NCBI RefSeq assembly: GCF_013410345.1
Contig: NZ_JACCFJ010000001.1
Coordinates: 2,393,001-2,457,000 of the forward strand
DNA: 64,000 bases
DNA from: Saccharopolyspora hordei
GTDB taxonomy: Bacteria > Actinomycetota > Actinomycetes > Mycobacteriales > Pseudonocardiaceae
Direction of reading: 5' to 3'
A program made the position numbers and the translations under genes. The notes below the pieces were generated by a model that saw nothing but the letters and a program-made list of their open reading frames with translations, searched no databases and was not told where the DNA came from. Of this stretch, positions 18,824-28,311 are shown piece after piece. Each line of letters opens with the position of its first letter. The stretch's first letter is position 1.

Positions 18824-19374
18824 CGGAGCAGACGACGATCCAGGTCAGCGACGTCTCCGACCCGGACCTGCGGCGTGCGGCCCAGCTCGTCCGCGAGGTG
18901 CCGGACTTCCCGGAGCCGGGCGTGCTGTTCCGCGACATCAGCCCGGTGCTCGCCGACGGCGCGGGGCTGCGCGCCGTGGTCTCGGCACTGGGCCGGGACT
19001 GCGAGTTCGACGTGGTCGCCGGGGTCGAGGCGCGCGGGTTCCTGGTGGGCGCCGCGGTCGCGCAGGCCCACGGCACCGGCGTGGTCGCGCTCCGCAAGCC
19101 CGGCAAGCTGCCGGTGGTCGCCGACCGCGTGGACTACGCGCTGGAGTACGGCCGGGCGACGCTGGAGCTGCCCGCGGACACGCTGCGGGCGGGGCAGCGC
19201 GTGCTCATCGTCGACGACGTGCTCGCCACCGGCGGCACCCTGGGCGCCGCCTGCCGGCTGGTGCGGCAGGCCGGTGCGGAGGTCGCGGCCGCGGCGGTCG
19301 TGCTGGAACTCACCGCGCTGGGTGGCCGGGACAAGGTCTTGGGCGAGGAAGTCCGCGCGCTCCTCCGAGCGTGA
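18820..19374 (+). CDS. apt: Adenine phosphoribosyltransferase
   Basis: Apt converts adenine and PRPP to AMP in purine salvage. The 184-residue protein has the family's FPEPGVLFRDISPVL segment near residues 28-42, GVEARGFLVGAAVAQ, and the PRPP-binding signature VLIVDDVLATGGT. Its ATG overlaps the secF stop. The secDF-apt-relA order is widely conserved in actinobacteria and links protein export genes to purine salvage and (p)ppGpp metabolism. It is of normal length. Confidence 0.94.
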   Translation: MTEQTTIQVSDVSDPDLRRAAQLVREVPDFPEPGVLFRDISPVLADGAGLRAVVSALGRDCEFDVVAGVEARGFLVGAAVAQAHGTGVVALRKPGKLPVVADRVDYALEYGRATLELPADTLRAGQRVLIVDDVLATGGTLGAACRLVRQAGAEVAAAAVVLELTALGGRDKVLGEEVRALLRA

Positions 19375-19624
19375 ACCGGGCCCCCGGGGCGGGTGGGGCT
19401 CTCGTGACTCCGGGGGAAGCAGACACGCCGATACCGCCGGAAATCGCGATGTCCCACCCGACACGGTGATCAGCCGGGGTGAAGTCGCGTCGTCGATCGG
19501 CTGCACCAGGTGACCGCTGGCCGTATCACGCCCGCACCAGGGAAGGGCTGTAGCCCTGATGGCGTTATTCTCAGTGTCCGGGTCCCCGGACCTGGGAACG
19601 CAACACCTATCCCGGGAGCGTGCG

Positions 19625-21943
19625 GTGAGCCACCACGTCGATTCTCCTGCGTCGGCAGCCGACCCGGTTGCCGAGCCGCGACCGGCGTCGGCGACCCGTC
19701 GCGTTCGCGCCAGGCTGGCCAGGAAGATCACGGCGCAGCGGGCCGCCCAGGTCAAGCAGGTCCTGGAACCGCTGGCCGCGGTGCACCGCGAGCTGCACCC
19801 GCAAGCGGACCTGCAGCTGCTGCAGCGGGCCTACGACGTCGCCGAGGCCAAGCACCGGACGCAGAAGCGCAAGTCCGGCGACCCCTACATCACCCACCCG
19901 CTGGCGGTCGCCACCATCCTCGCCGAGCTGGGCATGGACACCACCACGCTGGTGGCGGGCCTGCTGCACGACACCGTCGAGGACACCGACTACTCGCTGG
20001 AGAAGCTGGCCGACGAGTTCGGTGACGAGGTCGCGCACCTGGTCGACGGCGTCACCAAGCTGGACAAGGTCAAGCTGGGTGCGGCTGCCGAGGCCGAGAC
20101 CATCCGCAAGATGATCATCGCCATGGCCCGCGACCCGCGGGTGCTGGTGATCAAGCTGGCCGACCGGCTGCACAACATGCGCACCATGCGCTTCCTGCCG
20201 CCGGAGAAGCAGGCCCGCAAGGCGCGCGAGACCCTCGAGGTGCTGGCGCCGCTGGCGCACCGGCTGGGCATGGCCACGATCAAGTGGGAGCTGGAGGACC
20301 TGGCCTTCGCCATCCTGCAGCCGAAGAAGTACGACGAGATCGTGCGCCTGGTCGCCAACCGGGCGCCGTCGCGCGACACCTACCTGCGCACCGTCATCGA
20401 CGAGCTGTCCCGGCAGCTCGACGCCGCCCGGCTGGCCGCGAAGGTCGAGGGCCGTCCCAAGCACTACTACTCGATCCACCAGAAGATGATCGTGCGGGGG
20501 CGCGACTTCGACGACATCCACGACCTGGTGGGCGTGCGGATCCTGGTCGACGAGGTGCGCGACTGCTACGCGGCGATGGGCGTCGTGCACGCGCTGTGGC
20601 AGCCGATGCCGGGCCGCTTCAAGGACTACATCGCCCAGCCGCGGTTCGGCGTGTACCAGTCGCTGCACACCACGGTCATCGGCCCCGAGGGCAAGCCGCT
20701 GGAGGTGCAGATCCGCACCCACGAGATGCACCGCACCGCCGAGTACGGCATCGCGGCGCACTGGCGGTACAAGGAGACCAAGGGCCGCAACGGCCGGGGC
20801 GGGCAGGCCGCCGTCGAGGTCGACGAGATGGCCTGGATGCGGCAGCTGCTGGACTGGCAGCGCGAGGCCGCCGACCCGGGCGAGTTCCTGGAGTCGCTGC
20901 GCTACGACCTGGCGACCCGGGAGATCTTCGTCTTCACCCCGAAGGGCGACGTGATCACGCTGCCGTCGGGGTCCACGCCGGTGGACTTCGCCTACGCGGT
21001 GCACACCGAGGTCGGCCACCGCTGCATCGGCGCCCGCGTCAACGGCCGGCTGGTCGCCCTCGAGCGCAAGCTGGAGAACGGCGAGGTCGTCGAGATCTTC
21101 ACCTCCAAGGCGGAGGGGTCGGGCCCGAGCCGGGACTGGCTGTCGTTCGTCGCCTCGCCGCGGGCCAAGGCCAAAATCAAGCAGTGGTTCGCCAAGGAGC
21201 GCCGCGAGGAGGCGATCGAGTCCGGCAAGGAGCTGATCGCCAAGGAGATCCGCCGCCTGGGCCTGCCGGTGCAGCGCCTGGTGTCGGCGGAGACCCTCGG
21301 CGCGGTCGCCCGCGAGCTGCACTACGTCGACGTCACCGCGCTGTACGCGGCGGTGGGGGAGAAGCAGCTGTCCGCGCAGCACCTGGTGCAGCGGCTGGTG
21401 CAGTTCATCGGTGGACCGGAGCAGGCCGCGGACGAGATCGCGGAGCGGTCGACGCCGTCGACGCTGCGCGGCCGGCGCCGCAGCAGCGGCGACTCGGGCG
21501 TGGTCGTCAAGGGCGCCGGGGACGTGTGGGCGAAGCTGGCCCGCTGCTGCACGCCGGTGCCGGGCGACGAGATCCTGGGCTTCGTGACCCGCGGCGGGTG
21601 GGTCAGCGTGCACCGCACGGACTGCACCAACGCCGACGACCTGCGCCGGACGCCGGAGCGGCTGGTCGACGTCTACTGGGCGCCGTCGGCGTCGTCGGTG
21701 TTCCTGGTGGCCATCCAGGTGGAGGCCCTGGACCGGCACCGCCTGCTGTCCGACGTCACCAAGGTGCTGGCCGACGAGCGGGTCAACATCCTGTCGGCCT
21801 CGGTGACGACCTCGAAGGACCGGGTGGCGGTCAGCCGCTTCTCGTTCGAGATGGGCGACCCGAAGCACCTGGGCCACGTCCTCAAGGCGGTCCGCAACAT
21901 CGAGGGCGTCTACGACGTCTACCGCGTCACCTCCGCCACGTGA
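19625..21943 (+). CDS. relA: Bifunctional (p)ppGpp synthetase/hydrolase (RelA/SpoT homologue)
   Basis: A 772-residue long RSH enzyme that makes and degrades (p)ppGpp in the stringent response. Order: HD hydrolase domain (H91, then H115-D116 in LLHDTVED), synthetase domain ([13 protein letters not shown] to [22 protein letters not shown]), TGS ([28 protein letters not shown]), zinc-finger-like region with CC ([12 protein letters not shown]), and C-terminal ACT. HD residues are intact, so both activities are expected. I chose GTG 19625 behind GGGAG; an in-frame ATG at 19559 adds 22 residues and lies on a -10-like TATTCT. Confidence 0.95.
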   Translation: MSHHVDSPASAADPVAEPRPASATRRVRARLARKITAQRAAQVKQVLEPLAAVHRELHPQADLQLLQRAYDVAEAKHRTQKRKSGDPYITHPLAVATILAELGMDTTTLVAGLLHDTVEDTDYSLEKLADEFGDEVAHLVDGVTKLDKVKLGAAAEAETIRKMIIAMARDPRVLVIKLADRLHNMRTMRFLPPEKQARKARETLEVLAPLAHRLGMATIKWELEDLAFAILQPKKYDEIVRLVANRAPSRDTYLRTVIDELSRQLDAARLAAKVEGRPKHYYSIHQKMIVRGRDFDDIHDLVGVRILVDEVRDCYAAMGVVHALWQPMPGRFKDYIAQPRFGVYQSLHTTVIGPEGKPLEVQIRTHEMHRTAEYGIAAHWRYKETKGRNGRGGQAAVEVDEMAWMRQLLDWQREAADPGEFLESLRYDLATREIFVFTPKGDVITLPSGSTPVDFAYAVHTEVGHRCIGARVNGRLVALERKLENGEVVEIFTSKAEGSGPSRDWLSFVASPRAKAKIKQWFAKERREEAIESGKELIAKEIRRLGLPVQRLVSAETLGAVARELHYVDVTALYAAVGEKQLSAQHLVQRLVQFIGGPEQAADEIAERSTPSTLRGRRRSSGDSGVVVKGAGDVWAKLARCCTPVPGDEILGFVTRGGWVSVHRTDCTNADDLRRTPERLVDVYWAPSASSVFLVAIQVEALDRHRLLSDVTKVLADERVNILSASVTTSKDRVAVSRFSFEMGDPKHLGHVLKAVRNIEGVYDVYRVTSAT

Positions 21944-21968
21944 CCACCGCGGGTCTCGGCCCGCGTGG
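21944..21968 (+). terminator. Terminator after relA
   Basis: CCAC and GCGGG (21944-21953, one bulged C) pair with CCCGC and GTGG (21960-21968) around a 6-nt loop, starting right after the relA stop. Confidence 0.55.
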
Positions 21969-22020
21969 CGTTGCAGTTGGCGGAACCTCAGCCCCGCCTG
22001 GACTCAGCTCCGTGACCAGG

Positions 22021-22952
22021 GGGACGCGGTTCCAATGAGGTTTTTTCAACTTGGTGTCTGGTTGGGTGGGTGTGGCGTGTCGGTGCGGGGAAAGTGGTGA
22101 AGCTCCTGGTAGCTGGGTTGTCGACCAAGATCAAACCAGCGCGCCAGGAGCTTCGGGTGTTGTTGTATCCGTCGACGATCGATCTGTCCACTACCACGCT
22201 GCGGTATGTCGCCGACCTGCTGCGGGCGCACCGCAGGGCTGTGGGGTCGCGGTGGCGCAAGCTGGCTGCCCATGAGCAGGCACGACTGGTGCTGGCGTTT
22301 CTGCGGCATGGCGACACCTACGCGCGGCTGGCCGCCGGGTTCGGCATCGGGGTGGCCACCGTCTACCGCTACATCCACGAAACCACCCGGCTGCTGGCCG
22401 GGCGTGCCCCCTCGCTGCAGGCGGCGTTGTGGCGGCTGGCCTGGACGCACAACAACTTCGCCATCCTCGACGGCACCGAGATCCGCATCAACCGTGTGGC
22501 GGCCAACCGCCCGTTCTACTCCGGCAAACACCGCCATCACGCCATCAACCTGCAAGGACTCACCGACCCCTACGGCAGGTTGATCTGGATCTCACCGGGC
22601 CTGCCCGCCGGGGCGGTCAACGACACCAGCGCCGCCCGCGCCCACCGCATCCCCGAGCTGGCCGAGAAAGCCGGGATCTGGCTGCTGGCCGACCGCGGCT
22701 ACCACAAACTCGCGCCCGGCGTGATCACCCCCTACAAGAGCTGGCACGGGCCCCTGACCACGCCCTACACCGACGCCAACACCGCCCACGCCCGCATCCG
22801 CTGCCACGGCGAACGCGGCTTCGCCACCCTCAAGAACTGGCACGTCCTCGACCGCGTCCGCTGCAGCCCCCACCACGTCACCACCCTCGCCCAAGCCATC
22901 CTCACCCTCGAACACCAAACACGATGAAAAAACCTCATTGAAACGGCGTCCC
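22021..22952 (+). mobile_element. IS5-like insertion sequence between relA and the cyclophilin gene
   Basis: Perfect 16-bp terminal inverted repeats CAATGAGGTTTTTTCA lie at 22033-22048 and 22925-22940. Symmetry continues outward for 12 more bases at 10 of 12 matches, giving an imperfect 28-bp repeat (22021-22048 and 22925-22952). One intact DDE transposase gene fills the element. I see no target duplication at either possible boundary. The T-runs in the ends stand out from the local base composition. Confidence 0.85.
22094..22927 (+). CDS. IS5-family DDE transposase
   Basis: An apparently intact transposase of about 277 residues. The N-terminal half has a helix-turn-helix (HGDTYARLAAGFGIGVATVYRYIHETTRLL); the C-terminal half is a DDE_Tnp_4-type catalytic domain with the acidic residues in AILDGTEI, LLADRGYHKL and CHGERGFATLKNW. 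The start is uncertain: GTG codons at 22070, 22094 and 22097 are in frame, and GGGGAAA precedes the latter two. The stop codon lies within the right terminal repeat. No frameshift is seen, so the element may be active. Confidence 0.85.
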   Translation: MVKLLVAGLSTKIKPARQELRVLLYPSTIDLSTTTLRYVADLLRAHRRAVGSRWRKLAAHEQARLVLAFLRHGDTYARLAAGFGIGVATVYRYIHETTRLLAGRAPSLQAALWRLAWTHNNFAILDGTEIRINRVAANRPFYSGKHRHHAINLQGLTDPYGRLIWISPGLPAGAVNDTSAARAHRIPELAEKAGIWLLADRGYHKLAPGVITPYKSWHGPLTTPYTDANTAHARIRCHGERGFATLKNWHVLDRVRCSPHHVTTLAQAILTLEHQTR

Positions 22953-22964
22953 GGGACACGCGAA

Positions 22965-22992
22965 AGGGGCGCCGCCGGGTGACGGCGCCCCT
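22965..22992 (-). terminator. Terminator of the cyclophilin gene
   Basis: A 10-bp perfect stem (22965-22974 with 22983-22992) with an 8-nt loop lies just past the minus-strand gene's stop codon. Confidence 0.75.
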
Positions 22993-23007
22993 GCGCTCGG
23001 GACCGGG

Positions 23008-23844
23008 TCAGGCCTGGACTTCGACCTTCTCGAAGATGACCGGCTTGTTCGGCTTGCCACCGCCCGGGGACGGCTCGTACGAGCCGTCGTCACCGGCGCG
23101 GGCGACGTCGTCGATGACCTGCAGGCCCTCCTCGGAGATCGTGCCGAACACGGTGTAGTCCGGCGACAGCGGCGCCTCGCCGAAGACCATGAAGAACTGG
23201 CTGCCGTTGGTGTTCGGGCCGGCGTTGGCCATCGCCAGGTACCCGCGCCCGTACTGCAGCTCGGGGAAGGTCTCGTCGTCGAAGGCGTAGCCCGGGCCGC
23301 CGCTGCCCGAGCCGGACGGGTCGCCGCACTGCAGCATCTGCAGGCCGGAGGTGCCGATCCGGTGGCAGGACGTCCCGTCGTAGAAGCCCTGCTCGGCGAG
23401 GGTGACGAAGCTGTTCACGGTGCACGGGGCCAGCGACCGGTCGAGGGTCAGCGGGATGTCGCCCTGGTTGGTCTTCAGGGTCGCCTGCACGGTGCCCTGG
23501 GACGACACCTCGCCGTTGGCCGGCGGCTGCACCGGCTTGCTGGGCTGCTTGCCGTCGGGGCGGTACTCGCAGGAGACCGGGTCCGGCAGCGGCGTCGGCC
23601 GCTTCGGCGGCGGCGCGAGCTCCGTGGGGATCTGGATGTCCGGCTGCGCCTGCGGCGTCTCCGACTGGGCGGTGTCCTCGCCGGTGCGGGTGAAGTAGAA
23701 GACGCCCGCCACGACTGCGATGACCACCACGATCGTCGCGCCGATGGTGATCGTCCGGCGTCGCTTGGCCTGCGCTTCCCGGCGCTCCAGTTGCCGTTCG
23801 AGCTTCCGCTTGGCCGCCTGGCGCCGTTGCTCGTTGCTGGGCAC
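23008..23844 (-). CDS. Membrane-anchored peptidyl-prolyl cis-trans isomerase, cyclophilin type
   Basis: A 278-residue protein with a basic coiled N-terminus (RRQAAKRKLERQLERREAQAKRRR), one membrane helix (about 32-49), a Pro-rich linker, and an extracytoplasmic cyclophilin domain (about 115-277) with GFYDGTSCHRI, YLAMANAGPNTNGSQFFMVF and DYTVFGTI. It probably helps fold secreted proteins. The position between relA and the metallo-hydrolase gene matches mycobacterial PpiB (Rv2582). Four cysteines in the outer domain could form disulfides. The IS sits beyond its 3' end and does not disrupt it. Confidence 0.9.
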   Translation of the reverse strand: MPSNEQRRQAAKRKLERQLERREAQAKRRRTITIGATIVVVIAVVAGVFYFTRTGEDTAQSETPQAQPDIQIPTELAPPPKRPTPLPDPVSCEYRPDGKQPSKPVQPPANGEVSSQGTVQATLKTNQGDIPLTLDRSLAPCTVNSFVTLAEQGFYDGTSCHRIGTSGLQMLQCGDPSGSGSGGPGYAFDDETFPELQYGRGYLAMANAGPNTNGSQFFMVFGEAPLSPDYTVFGTISEEGLQVIDDVARAGDDGSYEPSPGGGKPNKPVIFEKVEVQA

Positions 23845-24015
23845 CTGCTCCCTCCCCGGTTTCCGAGAACCTGATGTTGTTCGGCGAGTTTATGGGGTGC
23901 CCCGGCGGTGCTTCCTGAGAGCCCGCACGCCACGCAGGAGCTGCGCGGGCGGGACGATAACCTGGGGTCAGTCGACCCGGCCACCGGGTGCCGCCGTGAA
24001 GAAAGGTCGCTCCTC

Positions 24016-24699
24016 GTGCTCGTCCTCGGATTTCCGGTAGGGCCGCTGCAGGCGAACTGCTACGTGCTCGCGCGCGGGGAGGGCGAACCCTGCGTCGTGG
24101 TGGACCCCGGCCAGGACGCCGTGGAGCCGCTGCGCGCCCAGCTGCGCGAGCACCGGCTGACCCCGGCCGCGGTGCTGCTCACCCACGGGCACTTCGACCA
24201 CGTCTTCTGCGCCGGTGACGTCTGCGCCGAGCACGGCGTCCCGGCCCACGTCCACCCGGCCGACCGGTACATGCTCACCGACCCCGCTGCCGGGCTCGGC
24301 CCGGCCGGGCGGGAGCTGTTCGGCGACGGCGTGGTGTTCCCGGCGCCCGCCGAGGTGCGCGAGATCGCCGACGGCGAGGTGCTGGACCTGGCAGGCATGC
24401 GGTTCGAGGTCACCCACACGCCGGGCCATACCGGCGGGTCGGTGCTGTTCGGCGTCGAGGCCGAGGAGGGGGGACGGCTGCTGCTGTCCGGCGACACCCT
24501 CTTCGCGGGCGCCATCGGGCGCACCGACCTGCCCGGCGGCGACCACGGCCGGATGCTCGAGTCGCTGAGCACCAAGGTGCTGCCGCTGGACGACGACGTC
24601 GTCGTGCTGCCGGGCCACGGACCGACCACCACCATCGGGCGCGAACGCGCGGGCAACCCGTTCCTGCAGGGCCTGCCCGCCTCCGACGCCCTCTCCTGA
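24016..24699 (+). CDS. Metallo-beta-lactamase-fold hydrolase (glyoxalase II-like)
   Basis: A 227-residue metallo-hydrolase with the binuclear zinc motif THGHFDH (H57, H59, D61, H62), further ligands in HTPGHTGG and SGDTLF, and the last histidine in LPGHGP. This pattern is shared by glyoxalase II and related thioester hydrolases. The GTG at 24016 fits the conserved start [18 protein letters not shown] and AAAGG upstream. It lies next to hisS as Rv2581c does in mycobacteria. The physiological substrate is unknown. Confidence 0.88.
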   Translation: MLVLGFPVGPLQANCYVLARGEGEPCVVVDPGQDAVEPLRAQLREHRLTPAAVLLTHGHFDHVFCAGDVCAEHGVPAHVHPADRYMLTDPAAGLGPAGRELFGDGVVFPAPAEVREIADGEVLDLAGMRFEVTHTPGHTGGSVLFGVEAEEGGRLLLSGDTLFAGAIGRTDLPGGDHGRMLESLSTKVLPLDDDVVVLPGHGPTTTIGRERAGNPFLQGLPASDALS

Positions 24700-24721
24700 C
24701 GAGGACAGAGAACCCCCACAC

Positions 24722-25990
24722 ATGAGCACGTTCACCGCCCCCAAGGGCATCCCGGAGTACTACCCGCCGGAATCGGCCGGCTTCCTGGCGGTCCGCGACA
24801 CCCTGGCCGACGCGGCCCGCCGGGCCGGGTACGGCTACATCGAGCTGCCGCTGTTCGAGGACACCTCCCTGTTCGCCCGCGGCGTCGGCGAGTCCACCGA
24901 CGTGGTGACCAAGGAGATGTACACCTTCGCCGACCGCGGCGGCCGGTCGGTGACGCTGCGCCCGGAGGGCACCGCGGGCGTGACCAGGTCGGTCATCGAG
25001 CACGGCCTCGACCGCGGCCAGCTGCCGGTGAAGCTCTACTACAGCGGTGCGTTCTTCCGCTACGAGCGGCCGCAGGCCGGGCGCTACCGGCAGCTGCAGC
25101 AGCTCGGCGTGGAGGCGATCGGCGTCGACGACCCGGCGCTGGACGCCGAGGTCATCGCGATCGCCGACGAGGGCTACCGCCGGCTGGGCCTGACCGGGCA
25201 CCGCATCGAGATCACCTCGCTCGGCGACAGCACCTGCCGCCCCGCCTACCGGGCCAAGCTGCAGGAGTTCCTGCGCGGCCTGCCGCTGGACGAGGAGACC
25301 CGCCGCCGCGCCGAGCTCAACCCGCTGCGGGTGCTCGACGACAAGCGGCCCGAGGTGCGGGAGATGGTCGCCGACGCGCCGCTGATGGTCGACCACCTCT
25401 CGGCCGAGGCGAAGGAGCACTACGAGCAGGTCAAGCAGCACCTGGTCGACCTGGGCGTGCAGTTCGTGGAGAACCCGCGCTTGGTGCGCGGCCTGGACTA
25501 CTACACGAAGACGACCTTCGAGTTCGTGCACGACGGGCTCGGCGCGCAGTCCGGCATCGGCGGCGGTGGCCGCTACGACGGCCTGATGGCCGAGCTCGGC
25601 GGCCAGGAGCTGTCCGGGGTCGGGTTCGGCCTCGGCGTGGACCGCACCCTGCTGGCCTGCCAGGCCGAGGGCCTCGCGGTCGGCGACGCGGCCCGCTGCG
25701 ACGTGTACTGCGTGCCGATGGGGGAGACGGCCAAGCGCCGGCTGGTCGCGGCCGCGGGCGGTCTCCGGGCGGCCGGTGTCCGCGTCGACGTCGCCTACGG
25801 CGGCAAGGGTCTCAAGGGCGCGATGAAGGCCGCGGACCGCTCCGGTGCGCGGTTCGCGCTGGTGCTCGGCGAGCGGGACCTGGAAGCGGGGACCGCGCAG
25901 CTCAAGGAGCTGGCCACCGGGGAGCAGCGGCCGGTCTCCCTGGAAGACCTGGTCGACGAGGTGCGCGCGGCCGTGGCGGAGGCCAGATGA
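24722..25990 (+). CDS. hisS: Histidyl-tRNA synthetase
   Basis: A class II synthetase of 422 residues that charges tRNA-His. Motif 2 ([21 protein letters not shown]), the HisRS signature [15 protein letters not shown], motif 3 ([14 protein letters not shown]) and the C-terminal anticodon-binding domain are all present. The N-terminal [15 protein letters not shown] is typical of the actinobacterial type. It begins 22 bp after the metallo-hydrolase gene and ends in an ATGA overlap with a small membrane protein gene. Confidence 0.95.
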   Translation: MSTFTAPKGIPEYYPPESAGFLAVRDTLADAARRAGYGYIELPLFEDTSLFARGVGESTDVVTKEMYTFADRGGRSVTLRPEGTAGVTRSVIEHGLDRGQLPVKLYYSGAFFRYERPQAGRYRQLQQLGVEAIGVDDPALDAEVIAIADEGYRRLGLTGHRIEITSLGDSTCRPAYRAKLQEFLRGLPLDEETRRRAELNPLRVLDDKRPEVREMVADAPLMVDHLSAEAKEHYEQVKQHLVDLGVQFVENPRLVRGLDYYTKTTFEFVHDGLGAQSGIGGGGRYDGLMAELGGQELSGVGFGLGVDRTLLACQAEGLAVGDAARCDVYCVPMGETAKRRLVAAAGGLRAAGVRVDVAYGGKGLKGAMKAADRSGARFALVLGERDLEAGTAQLKELATGEQRPVSLEDLVDEVRAAVAEAR

Positions 25991-26625
25991 GCGGAACCGA
26001 GGAGATCTCGCTCGACCTGCTGGACCGCAAGACGGTCAAGGCCCGGGCGCGCGGCATCATGATCGCGGCCGTCCTCGTGGCGGCCGCGTTCGGCGGCGTC
26101 GTGGGCCTGTTCGCGGGCGTCCCGGGGTTCGTGATCGCGGCGGCGATCGTGGGCGTGCCGTTCCTGCTGCTGGCCCTGGTGGAGTCGCGCAAGACCCTGT
26201 CGCTGCGCGACGGCCAGGTGCTCGCCCGCGCGCTGGGCACCCGGGTGGTGTCGCTGAAGGAGGCGGACCGGCTGGAGCTGTTCGTCACCGACCTGCGCGG
26301 GGCGCGCACGGTGAACCTGCTGGTGGGCGGGCCTCCCAAGGGCAAGGCGATCAGCGTGTCGCTGGCCATGTACGCCGGTACCGGCGGGCGTGAGCTGGGC
26401 GTCTACGCGCTGCGGCGGTTGGCGGACACGCTCGCCGGCAACCCCGACACGCGGGCGCTGGTGCTGTCGCAGCTCATCGTCGAGCAGCTGCGGTCGGAGG
26501 CCCGTGGCGACGCGGCCCCGCAGCGCCCGCTCTACGTGCTGGCCTCCACGGCCCCGCAGGGCCGCGTGGCCCAGCGCCTCAACCCGGACGCGGTCTCCCG
26601 CTTCGTCGCAGAACTGGGCCGCTAA
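25987..26625 (+). CDS. Conserved membrane protein of unknown function
   Basis: I do not recognise a named family. The 212-residue protein has a short cytoplasmic N-terminus, two adjacent membrane helices (about 23-42 and 45-64), and a soluble C-terminal domain with [37 protein letters not shown], resembling a small PH-like beta barrel. It starts within the hisS stop codon (ATGA), so it is co-translated with hisS. Its TAA stop overlaps the TAG stop of the convergent YibE/F gene by two bases. Confidence 0.75.
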   Translation: MSGTEEISLDLLDRKTVKARARGIMIAAVLVAAAFGGVVGLFAGVPGFVIAAAIVGVPFLLLALVESRKTLSLRDGQVLARALGTRVVSLKEADRLELFVTDLRGARTVNLLVGGPPKGKAISVSLAMYAGTGGRELGVYALRRLADTLAGNPDTRALVLSQLIVEQLRSEARGDAAPQRPLYVLASTAPQGRVAQRLNPDAVSRFVAELGR

Positions 26626-28049
26626 CGCCGTTCTCCCGGGGCCCGGCCTCCTGCGCGCCGTGGGTTCGCCGGACGGCCGGGTGGGCGCCTGCGCAGCGTG
26701 GGGGTCTCGGCGCCGGTGGCGGCGGCCCGCCCGACCCGGTCGGCCACCGACGCCTGCGCGCTCCCCGCGGGTTCCCGGACGGCCACCGCGGCGGCGATCG
26801 CGGTGGTGATCGGCACCGCGGCCACCAGGCCGATGCTGCCGACCAGCGTCCGCACCACCTCCTGCGCGACGGCCTGGGAGGTGACGATCTCGTCGAAGCT
26901 GCGCCCGGACAGCGCGTAGGCCATCAGCATCGGCAGGGCCGTCCCGGCGTAGGCCAGCACCAGCGTGTTCACCGCGGAGGCCACGTGGTCGCGGCCGATC
27001 TGCAGGCCGGAGGAGTACAGCTGCCGCCAGGTCAGCGACGGGTTGGCCTTGCGCAGCTCCCACACCGCGCTGGTCTGGGTGACGGTGACGTCGTCGAGCA
27101 CGCCCAGCGCGCCGATCACGACCCCGGCCAGCAGCAGCCCGCGCGCGTCGATCGGGGTGCCGAGCAGGCCCATCAGGCTGGAGGTGTCCTCGTCCAGCCC
27201 GGTGAGCCGGGTGGCCGCCGCGAACACCGCGCTGAGCACCCCGATGAGCGCCAGGCTCAGCATCGTGCCCAGCACGGCCGTGGAGGTCCGCGCGGAGAAG
27301 CCGTGCGTCAGGTACAGCGCGATGAACATGATCACCCCGGCCCCGACGATCGCCACCAGCAGTGGGTCCTCGCCGGCGAGCACGGCCGGCAGCACGAAGC
27401 CGATCAGCACCGCGAAGCTCAACCCGAGCGCGCCGAGCGCGGCGAGGCCCTGCCACCTTCCGAGCACGAGCACCGCCCCGGCGAACACCAGGGCCAGCAC
27501 CAGCAGCGGAGTGCCGCGCTGGAAGTCGACGACCTGGTAGGAGCTCGGCTCCCGGGGATCTGCGCCGGAGTAGCTGAGCACGACCTGGTCGCCGACCGCG
27601 AACCGCGGGGAGCCCGGGTCGGTGGGCACGACCTGCTGGATGGTCTGCCCGGGGCGGGGCCCGTCCTGCATCCGCACGTCGAGGACCGCGCACTCGTCCT
27701 GCTCCGGCGCGTCCGCGGTGCACGGGCCCCGGACGGCGGAGAGGACCTCACCGTTCACCGGCTGCTGCCCGAACCCCAGGTCGGCGCCGGTGCGCGGTTC
27801 GTGCCCGAAGGGGTGGAGCAGCAGCACCCCGACGATCGCCGCCAGCGCGAACGGCACGAGGGCGATGGCCAGCACGCGCTTGACCTGCGTGGAGGCCGGT
27901 TCGACCGGCCCGTGGCCGTGCCCGTGCCCGTGCCCGTGGGTGGGCGGGGTGCTGGCGGGCCGCCGCCCCGAGCCGCGCGGGCGGCGGGGGCGGGCGCGGT
28001 GCTCACCACCGGGCGTGGGTGGCTCAGCGGCAGGAGAGCGCTCGGTCAC
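26622..28049 (-). CDS. YibE/F-family membrane protein
   Basis: A 475-residue protein: a cytoplasmic basic N-terminus with five histidines alternating with glycines (38-46), a first membrane helix (about 57-77), an outer domain (to about 165), then about seven membrane segments holding the conserved YibE/F core (LYLTHGFSARTSTAVLGTMLSL and GALGVLDDVTVTQTSAVWEL). Function of the family is unproven; a transporter role is often assumed. The GTG at 28049 sits about seven bases after CATAAT, so the mRNA is probably leaderless. The His-rich stretch suggests metal binding. Confidence 0.82.
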   Translation of the reverse strand: MTERSPAAEPPTPGGEHRARPRRPRGSGRRPASTPPTHGHGHGHGHGPVEPASTQVKRVLAIALVPFALAAIVGVLLLHPFGHEPRTGADLGFGQQPVNGEVLSAVRGPCTADAPEQDECAVLDVRMQDGPRPGQTIQQVVPTDPGSPRFAVGDQVVLSYSGADPREPSSYQVVDFQRGTPLLVLALVFAGAVLVLGRWQGLAALGALGLSFAVLIGFVLPAVLAGEDPLLVAIVGAGVIMFIALYLTHGFSARTSTAVLGTMLSLALIGVLSAVFAAATRLTGLDEDTSSLMGLLGTPIDARGLLLAGVVIGALGVLDDVTVTQTSAVWELRKANPSLTWRQLYSSGLQIGRDHVASAVNTLVLAYAGTALPMLMAYALSGRSFDEIVTSQAVAQEVVRTLVGSIGLVAAVPITTAIAAAVAVREPAGSAQASVADRVGRAAATGAETPTLRRRPPGRPANPRRAGGRAPGERR

Positions 28050-28055
28050 CGGGCA

Positions 28056-28061
28056 ATTATG
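28056..28061 (-). promoter_or_regulatory. -10 element of the YibE/F gene
   Basis: CATAAT on the minus strand is a five-of-six match to TATAAT. A start about seven bases downstream falls on the GTG at 28049, which lacks a Shine-Dalgarno. No convincing -35 is present. Confidence 0.5.
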
Positions 28062-28180
28062 GGGACCGCGCGCCCGGCACCCGTGCCAGAGGGGCACCGG
28101 CGGCGATCTCAGCCACTCCCGGCCTCGCTCCGGCCGTCACCACGATCGGCTGATGTGGCGGAACACGACTCGACACGATC

Positions 28181-28196
28181 TCGAATGTGAGTTCGA
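28181..28196 (+). promoter_or_regulatory. LexA (SOS) box of the radical SAM gene
   Basis: TCGAATGTGAGTTCGA matches 11 of 12 half-site bases of TCGAAC-N4-GTTCGA. It lies 115 bp before the ATG of the Rv2578c-type gene and 132 bp from the divergent YibE/F start, so it could serve either, more likely the former. Rv2578c of M. tuberculosis is, as I recall, also preceded by an SOS box. Confidence 0.7.
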
Positions 28197-28311
28197 CTTG
28201 GTGGAGACACGCCGGGACTGCCGGAACCCGACGGCGTCGCGGTCCGGCGCTGCGCTGCACGGTCGCACGCCGGACACTGACGCCGACGAGCCAGGAACGG
28301 AGCTTCGAGCC

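Noticed and set aside
22017..22024. GG/GGG as a target-site duplication of the IS
   Set aside because: Too short and consistent with chance in this composition; no duplication of two or more informative bases exists at either boundary.
28201..28311. Upstream GTG start for the radical SAM gene at 28201
   Set aside because: It would put the start five bases from the LexA box and add non-conserved residues; family members begin at MRW, which corresponds to 28312.
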